From positions 1,189,173-1,253,172 of the forward strand of contig NZ_CH724107.1 in the NCBI RefSeq assembly GCF_000153305.1: a DNA stretch of 64,000 bases, written 5' to 3'. Positions 60,739 to 64,000 of this stretch are shown piece after piece (within the stretch, counting starts at the first letter, position 1; the number at the start of each line of letters is the position of its first letter). The translations under genes and the position numbers were made by a program. The notes below the pieces were generated by a model that was not told where the DNA came from, did not search any database, and worked only from the letters and a program-made list of their open reading frames with translations. Source of the stretch: Oceanicola granulosus HTCC2516. Lineage in GTDB: Bacteria; Pseudomonadota; Alphaproteobacteria; Rhodobacterales; Rhodobacteraceae.

Positions 60739-60862
60739 CGCCGCGGCTCCCGCCCCTGCTGCTGTCTCGCACGAGAAGTGGCGGGGGATGTGGGCAGGAT
60801 GATGTCGAGGGGCGGGAAATTTGCGGGTGCGCGGCGCGGGCCGCGCACCCGGTCGCGCCCGA

Positions 60863-61339
60863 TCAGGCGGGGCGGAAGACGAGGCTGACGCCGTTGAGGC
60901 AGTGGCGCTTGCCGGTCGGGGCCGGGCCGTCGTCGAAGATGTGGCCGAGGTGGCTGCCGCAGCGGTCGCAATGGACCTCGGTGCGCGTGATGAAGAAACT
61001 CCGGTCGGGCTTCGTCTCGACCGCGTCGTCGAGCGGCGCGGTGAAGGACGGCCAGCCGGTGCCGCTGTCGAATTTCGTCTCCGAGGGATAGAGCGCCTGG
61101 TCGCAGCCGCGGCAATGATAGATGCCGTCCTCGTAGACCTTGTCGAGCGGCGACGAGCCGGCGGGCTCGGTGCCCTCCTCGCGCATCACGCGGTACTCCA
61201 GGTCGGTCAGCATCTCGCGCCATTCCGCCTCGGTGCGGGTGACTTCGAAGTCGCCCTCGATGGCGGCGAAGGCGCGGGGGGCGAGGGCGGCCGTCGCGGC
61301 GCCCATGGCGCCCGACAGCAGGAAGGTGCGGCGTTTCAT
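60863..61339 (-). CDS. msrB: Peptide-methionine (R)-S-oxide reductase, Tat-exported
   Basis: This 158-residue protein repairs methionine-R-sulfoxide. A Tat-type signal (MKRRTFLLSGAMGAATAA) precedes the MsrB domain. Zinc cysteines are in YHCRGCDQALY and HCDRCGSHLGHIF; the catalytic cysteine is in RHCLNGVSLVF near the C-terminus; FDSGTGWPSF is the substrate block. I start at ATG 61339 so that the twin-arginine signal is N-terminal. It lies downstream of the anti-sigma gene on the same strand, 122 bases away, and may belong to that regulon. Confidence 0.93.
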   Translation of the reverse strand: MKRRTFLLSGAMGAATAALAPRAFAAIEGDFEVTRTEAEWREMLTDLEYRVMREEGTEPAGSSPLDKVYEDGIYHCRGCDQALYPSETKFDSGTGWPSFTAPLDDAVETKPDRSFFITRTEVHCDRCGSHLGHIFDDGPAPTGKRHCLNGVSLVFRPA

Positions 61340-61461
61340 GTCGGCTCCTGTTCCGGCGCGGTGTCGCGCCTGCTTGTGATCATCGAGATAAGACACGAAC
61401 GCGGCCGCCGCAGGGTTTCGTCACATGGCTCACGAGGCAGTGACGGCGCGTGCGCACCCGC

Positions 61462-62163
61462 TCAGAGCGGCCGCACCTCGCCGACCGCGACGACATCGCC
61501 CGTGGGCGCGCCGGTGGGCGAGCCGCCGGGCGGCTCGTCGGAGAGCGCGAAGTAGGCGCCCTCGCCGAGTTCGTCGACGGGCATGGGCATCTGCACCACC
61601 CGGTCGTCGGGCAGCACACCGAGCGAGATCGGCGTCGCGTCGCCCGTCGGCGCGAGCCACAACTCCAGCGCCCGGCCCGCCCGCGGGCCGCCCTCGAGGC
61701 GGTTGAGCGCGATGATCCCCGCTTCGGGATCGAGAGCGGCGATGACGACGAGGTCGTCGGTCTCCGACGTCATCTCGGCCTGGAAGACCGGGGTCAGCGG
61801 CCCCTGCGGTCCCGGCTGGAGCAGCCCGAGCTGGGTGACGACGAGCAACAGCAGCGCCGCCGCGGCCGCGCCGAGGATGGCAGGCAGGATCCCGAGCCGG
61901 CGCAGCCAGCCGCTTTGCCGCTCCTCCGCGAACAGGCGGCGCTCGATCTGCCCGAACAGCCCCGCCGGGGGCGCGACGGGCTCGACCTCGGCGTCGGCGA
62001 TGGCGGCGAAATGCTCCGACCAGGTGGCGACGGCGGCGCGGAAGGCCGGATCGTCGGCGAGCAGGCGGTCGCAGTCCCGGCGCTCCTCGGGGTCGAGCAG
62101 GCCGAGCACGTACTCGGCCGCGAGGCCGAGCCGGTCGTCGTGGTCTTCCCCTTGATCGCTCAT
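61462..62163 (-). CDS. Anti-sigma factor, RskA-like membrane protein
   Basis: This 233-residue protein has a cytoplasmic N-terminal sigma-binding part (LGLAAEYVLGLLDPEERRD), one membrane helix (GAAAAALLLLVVTQLGLL, residues ~94-112) and a periplasmic RskA-type domain with LVVIAALDPEAGIIALNRL and RALELWLAPTGDATP. It should hold the ECF sigma factor encoded just upstream until a signal causes release. The ATG at 62163 overlaps the sigma gene's stop (ATGA). No zinc-binding HxxxCxxC motif is present. Confidence 0.9.
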   Translation of the reverse strand: MSDQGEDHDDRLGLAAEYVLGLLDPEERRDCDRLLADDPAFRAAVATWSEHFAAIADAEVEPVAPPAGLFGQIERRLFAEERQSGWLRRLGILPAILGAAAAALLLLVVTQLGLLQPGPQGPLTPVFQAEMTSETDDLVVIAALDPEAGIIALNRLEGGPRAGRALELWLAPTGDATPISLGVLPDDRVVQMPMPVDELGEGAYFALSDEPPGGSPTGAPTGDVVAVGEVRPL

Positions 62164-62702
62164 CCGCTCAGGCACTCTCTCAATCGCTGGAGGCTGCGAC
62201 GCAGCCAGGTTCGCATCGTGTTCAGCGGCACCTCGAAGCGGTCCGCCAGATCCTTGTACGTCTCCCCCTCGAGGTAGACACGGCGGATCGCCTCGGCCCG
62301 GTCGGGCGGCAGCTCTCCCATGCAGACGATCACCCGGCCGCGTTCGTCGGCGGCGATGGCCAGGGTCTCGGGCCCCGGCCCCGCGTCGGGCAGCTCGGCG
62401 AGTTCATCGAGCCCGGACGAGCCGGCCTTGCGGGCGCGCAGGCGGTCGATCGCCTTGTTGCGCGCGATGGTGATCAGCCAGGTCATCGGGCTGAGACCGT
62501 TGCGCTGGTAGCGGCCGGCGGCGTGCCAGACCCGGATGAAGACCTCCTGCGTACACTCCTCGGCTTCCTGCCGATCGTTCAACACACGCAGGGCGATGCC
62601 GAAGAGTTTCGCCGATGTCGCCGCGTAAAGCGCGGCGAAGGCCTTGCGGTCGCCCAGCGCGATGCGCCCGATCATGTCCTCGATTTCGCCCAGAGTGCTC
62701 AA
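62160..62702 (-). CDS. ECF-family RNA polymerase sigma factor (SigK/RpoE-like)
   Basis: This 180-residue sigma factor has region 2 (FAALYAATSAKLFGIALRVL, with EAEECTQEVFIRVW) and region 4 (RVYLEGETYKDLADRFEV, with NTMRTWLRRSLQRLRECL). I propose the TTG at 62702 as start (reading STLGEIEDMIGRIALGD, the usual ECF lead) because AGGA lies four bases before it; the first ATG, at 62675, would cut into this region. It is coupled to the anti-sigma gene. The partner msrB suggests an oxidative or envelope stress regulon, which is inference. Confidence 0.9.
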   Translation of the reverse strand: MSTLGEIEDMIGRIALGDRKAFAALYAATSAKLFGIALRVLNDRQEAEECTQEVFIRVWHAAGRYQRNGLSPMTWLITIARNKAIDRLRARKAGSSGLDELAELPDAGPGPETLAIAADERGRVIVCMGELPPDRAEAIRRVYLEGETYKDLADRFEVPLNTMRTWLRRSLQRLRECLSG

Positions 62703-62972
62703 GTTTTCCTGCCCCCGCAGCGACGATCCGACCGGCGCGACACCACGGCAAGCGCCGCCGCATGACCGCGACGGTCCGTGCCACACCTTGTCGTGATCGC
62801 AGACATGGCCCAACATCTAGCAGCCCTGCGCGCGTCGGCACGAAAAAAGTACACGCGCGCGCTTTCGGCCGCCGCGGCCGTCCGCGCCCGGCGGCGCCCT
62901 CCCCTTGCGGAGACGGGGGATATGTTGCATCCCCCGGGGCCGAGAGCGACCCTTCCGAGAGAGGCACCCAGC

Positions 62973-63956
62973 ATGGCCGACGGCACCACGGATCCGCACG
63001 CGAAGCCGACCGAAGAGGTCTCGGTCCGCGACCTGTTCGGGATCGACAGCGAGATGAAGGTGCGCGGCTTCGCCGAGCCGAGCGACCGGGTGCCGGCGAT
63101 CGACCCGACCTACAAGTTCGACCCCGACACCACGCTCGCGATCCTCGCGGGCTTCGGCTACAACCGGCGGGTCATGGTGCAGGGCTACCACGGCACCGGC
63201 AAGTCGACCCATATCGAGCAGGTCGCCGCCCGTCTCAACTGGCCCACGGTGCGGGTCAACCTCGACAGCCACATCTCCCGCATCGACCTCATCGGCAAGG
63301 ACGCGATCAAGCTGCGCGACGGCAAGCAGGTCACCGAGTTCCAGGAGGGGATCCTGCCCTGGGCGCTGCGCAACCCCTGCGCCATCGTGTTCGACGAATA
63401 CGACGCCGGCCGCGCCGACGTGATGTTCGTGATCCAGCGGGTGCTCGAGCACGACGGCAAGCTGACGCTGATGGACCAGAACGAGATCATCACGCCGCAT
63501 CCCAGCTTCCGGCTGTTCGCCACCGCCAACACGGTGGGCCTCGGCGACACGACCGGGCTCTATCACGGCACCCAGCAGATCAACCAGGCGCAGATGGATC
63601 GCTGGTCGCTCGTGGCGACGCTGAACTACCTCTCCCACGACGCCGAGGCGGCGATCGTGCTCGCCAAGGCGCCGCACTACAACACCGCCGAGGGGCGCAA
63701 GATCGTCGGCCAGATGGTCACCGTCGCCGACCTGACCCGCACCGCCTTCATGAACGGCGACCTGTCGACCGTCATGAGCCCGCGCACCGTGATCGCCTGG
63801 GCCGAGAACGCGCGCATCTTCAAGGATGTCGGCTACGCGTTCCGGCTGTCGTTCCTCAACAAGTGCGACGAGCTCGAGCGGCAGACGGTGGCGGAATTCT
63901 ACCAGCGCTGCTTCGACGAGGAGCTTCCCGAGAGCGCCGTCTCCACCGCGCGCTGA
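62973..63956 (+). CDS. cobS: Aerobic cobaltochelatase subunit CobS
   Basis: This 327-residue AAA+ ATPase works with CobT and CobN to insert cobalt into hydrogenobyrinic acid a,c-diamide in aerobic cobalamin synthesis. Blocks are [17 protein letters not shown], Walker [21 protein letters not shown], Walker [17 protein letters not shown], sensor [19 protein letters not shown] and the C-terminal [28 protein letters not shown] precedes the ATG at 62973. cobT would be expected just beyond the right edge. Confidence 0.96.
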   Translation: MADGTTDPHAKPTEEVSVRDLFGIDSEMKVRGFAEPSDRVPAIDPTYKFDPDTTLAILAGFGYNRRVMVQGYHGTGKSTHIEQVAARLNWPTVRVNLDSHISRIDLIGKDAIKLRDGKQVTEFQEGILPWALRNPCAIVFDEYDAGRADVMFVIQRVLEHDGKLTLMDQNEIITPHPSFRLFATANTVGLGDTTGLYHGTQQINQAQMDRWSLVATLNYLSHDAEAAIVLAKAPHYNTAEGRKIVGQMVTVADLTRTAFMNGDLSTVMSPRTVIAWAENARIFKDVGYAFRLSFLNKCDELERQTVAEFYQRCFDEELPESAVSTAR

Positions 63957-64000
63957 CTGCCAACTAGATAGTGCGCCTGCGGCGCGCAGGATGAGCGGCG

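Overview
The window is a G+C-rich bacterial chromosome segment, almost certainly from an alphaproteobacterium of the Rhodobacterales/Rhodobacteraceae type. The evidence is a tRNA-His with A73 and a G1:U72 pair, a DUF1127 gene followed by CCUCCUCCC-hairpin small RNAs (the CcsR or 'cuckoo' family of Rhodobacter), a spike base/spike fibre pair like that of gene transfer agents (GTA), MmcB, a RibB with a decayed GTP cyclohydrolase II half, CobS, and an RTX-Hint protein. I see no insertion sequence, CRISPR array, rRNA or prophage.

Layout. 1-8190: sugar or sugar-acid uptake and catabolism: an AraC regulator, a ribose-type ABC transporter with an amidohydrolase, then mannonate dehydratase UxuA and an OtnC-like class II aldolase, with a small EF-hand lipoprotein between them on the other strand. 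8316-14978: surface polysaccharide genes (WecB/TagA transferase, two GT2 glycosyltransferases, O-antigen ligase/polymerase, flippase) that end in two genes resembling the GTA head-spike genes ghsA/ghsB. 15017-18464: a Gfo/Idh oxidoreductase, heat-shock sigma factor RpoH, RluD, and a small membrane protein whose start codon overlaps that of rluD. 18516-23113: KpsC, a Wza/KpsD-like export lipoprotein and KpsS. 23252-26100: riboflavin genes ribE-ribB-ribH followed by nusB. 26101-27374: a candidate structured RNA, an intergenic repeat, mmcB, a small acidic protein and tRNA-His. 27426-37150 (minus strand): the division and cell-wall cluster mraZ-rsmH-ftsL-ftsI-murE-murF-mraY-(P-loop NTPase)-murD, tightly coupled by overlapping start/stop codons. 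37902-40030: mrp, then the divergent DUF1127 gene and a tandem array of ten CCTCCTCCC hairpins closed by a terminator. 40140-51442: an Hsp70-like protein, an MFS carrier with an esterase-like hydrolase, an RTX-Hint secreted protein, a D-lyxose isomerase, a lipoprotein, a PuuD-type hydrolase and glcB with a GlcG-like partner. 51540-63956: pepN, a DJ-1/PfpI protein, an acyltransferase, twin lytic-transglycosylase-like genes, gatB, bolA, a J-domain protein, msrB, an anti-sigma/ECF-sigma pair and cobS.

How it fits together. Three themes recur. The first is building and exporting surface polysaccharide (8.3-23.1 kb), with GTA-like spikes embedded in it. The second is cell-wall synthesis and division (27.4-37.2 kb). 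The third is stress control: RpoH, the CCUCCUCCC RNA array of a family known to be RpoH-driven in Rhodobacter, and an ECF sigma/anti-sigma pair beside a methionine sulfoxide reductase. Most other genes are ordinary housekeeping. The most notable regions are the small RNA array at 39527-40030 and the spike pair at 9087-10492.
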